Assembly: GCA_945903465.1 (NCBI GenBank)
Contig: CAMDOF010000018.1
Span: 1 to 64,000, forward strand
DNA: 64,000 nucleotides
Source of the DNA: Opitutus sp. GAS368
GTDB lineage: Bacteria; Verrucomicrobiota; Verrucomicrobiia; Opitutales; Opitutaceae
Direction: 5' to 3'
Below the pieces are notes generated by a model. It searched no databases and was not told the origin of the DNA. It saw only the letters and a program-made list of their open reading frames with translations. The translations under genes and the position numbers were made by a program. Below, piece after piece: positions 63,773 to 64,000 of this stretch (within the stretch, counting starts at the first letter, position 1; each line of letters begins with the position of its first letter).

Positions 63773-64000
63773 GAGATGGCGAAGATGGGCCGCGGTCGCT
63801 GTGTTTCAACTTTGTCCTAAAGAAAGATGGGAGGTAAACGGGTGCCCCGTGCAAGCCGAGCGCCGGCGGCAGCTGACCACCGCCTAGAATGGGGCGGGCG
63901 CGGTTTCGGTTACCGCGCTGTTTTTCGATCTTAGGCGGGCGGATCGCCTTCGTCGTTAGCCAAGCCAGGTTGACGGGCCGGTGCGCAGCAGGACGGGCCG

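Overview
The window is GC-rich chromosomal DNA from a Gram-negative, polysaccharide- and protein-degrading bacterium. The most likely source is a verrucomicrobium of the Opitutaceae type. This is inferred from the mix of genes, not from a marker gene: no rRNA or tRNA is visible. Support comes from TonB-dependent receptors with the FEVTGSR-type plug start, several secreted sialidase-like (BNR/Asp-box) proteins, a DUF1080 protein, an S9 peptidase, LpoB-type lipoproteins, a Bacteroidetes/Verrucomicrobia-like absence of clear Shine-Dalgarno sequences, and long GC-rich intergenic stretches full of tandem and dispersed repeats.

Layout. (1) 190-8775: an O-antigen-ligase-like membrane protein, a gene-poor stretch with REP-like inverted repeats, a zinc-ribbon coiled-coil protein, a 19-unit minisatellite, then a TonB-dependent receptor followed by an exported S9 peptidase. 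(2) 8776-14274: repeat-rich, gene-poor DNA (about 400-bp and 180-bp direct repeats, a 20-bp tandem array, a 28-bp perfect palindrome) enclosing a secreted protein of unknown function and a DUF1080 hydrolase. (3) 14275-29144: a carbohydrate/acid utilisation locus. It has a GntR-type regulator, two small overlapping paralogues, an HpcH/HpaI aldolase, three sialidase-like proteins (one fused to an SGNH esterase), a large TonB-dependent receptor, a secreted TIM-barrel protein, a D-threonine-aldolase-like PLP enzyme and RidA. A plausible reading is that secreted hydrolases release an acidic or amino sugar, the receptor imports it, and the cytoplasmic aldolase, PLP enzyme and RidA process it. The classical NanA route is not visible. 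(4) 29294-33408: EttA and a DsbD-type thiol reductase. (5) 33896-49002: an envelope region rich in lipoproteins. It holds a caspase/legumain-like lipoprotein, a MASE1 hybrid histidine kinase, two LysM coiled-coil lipoproteins, DUF2167 and unknown membrane proteins, and an LpoB / COG3014-like / YcfL lipoprotein operon followed by a decayed fourth gene. (6) 49280-61662: housekeeping genes: MATE exporter, DUF6268-like outer-membrane protein, DUF167, Cys/Met PLP enzyme, exonuclease III, CinA, VOC protein, SYLF protein, an ABC exporter with a small zincin, a Spy-like protein with a clear terminator, and a YhiN-type flavoprotein. (7) 61715-63772: a three-part TPR / SLOG-like / degenerate nucleotide-cyclase protein.

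The items most worth following up are the TPR-SLOG-pseudocyclase protein, the caspase-like lipoprotein, the sialidase-esterase locus with its unusual downstream enzymes, and the repeat families between 2.5 and 14.2 kb. All function calls come from reading motifs by eye; no database search was possible.
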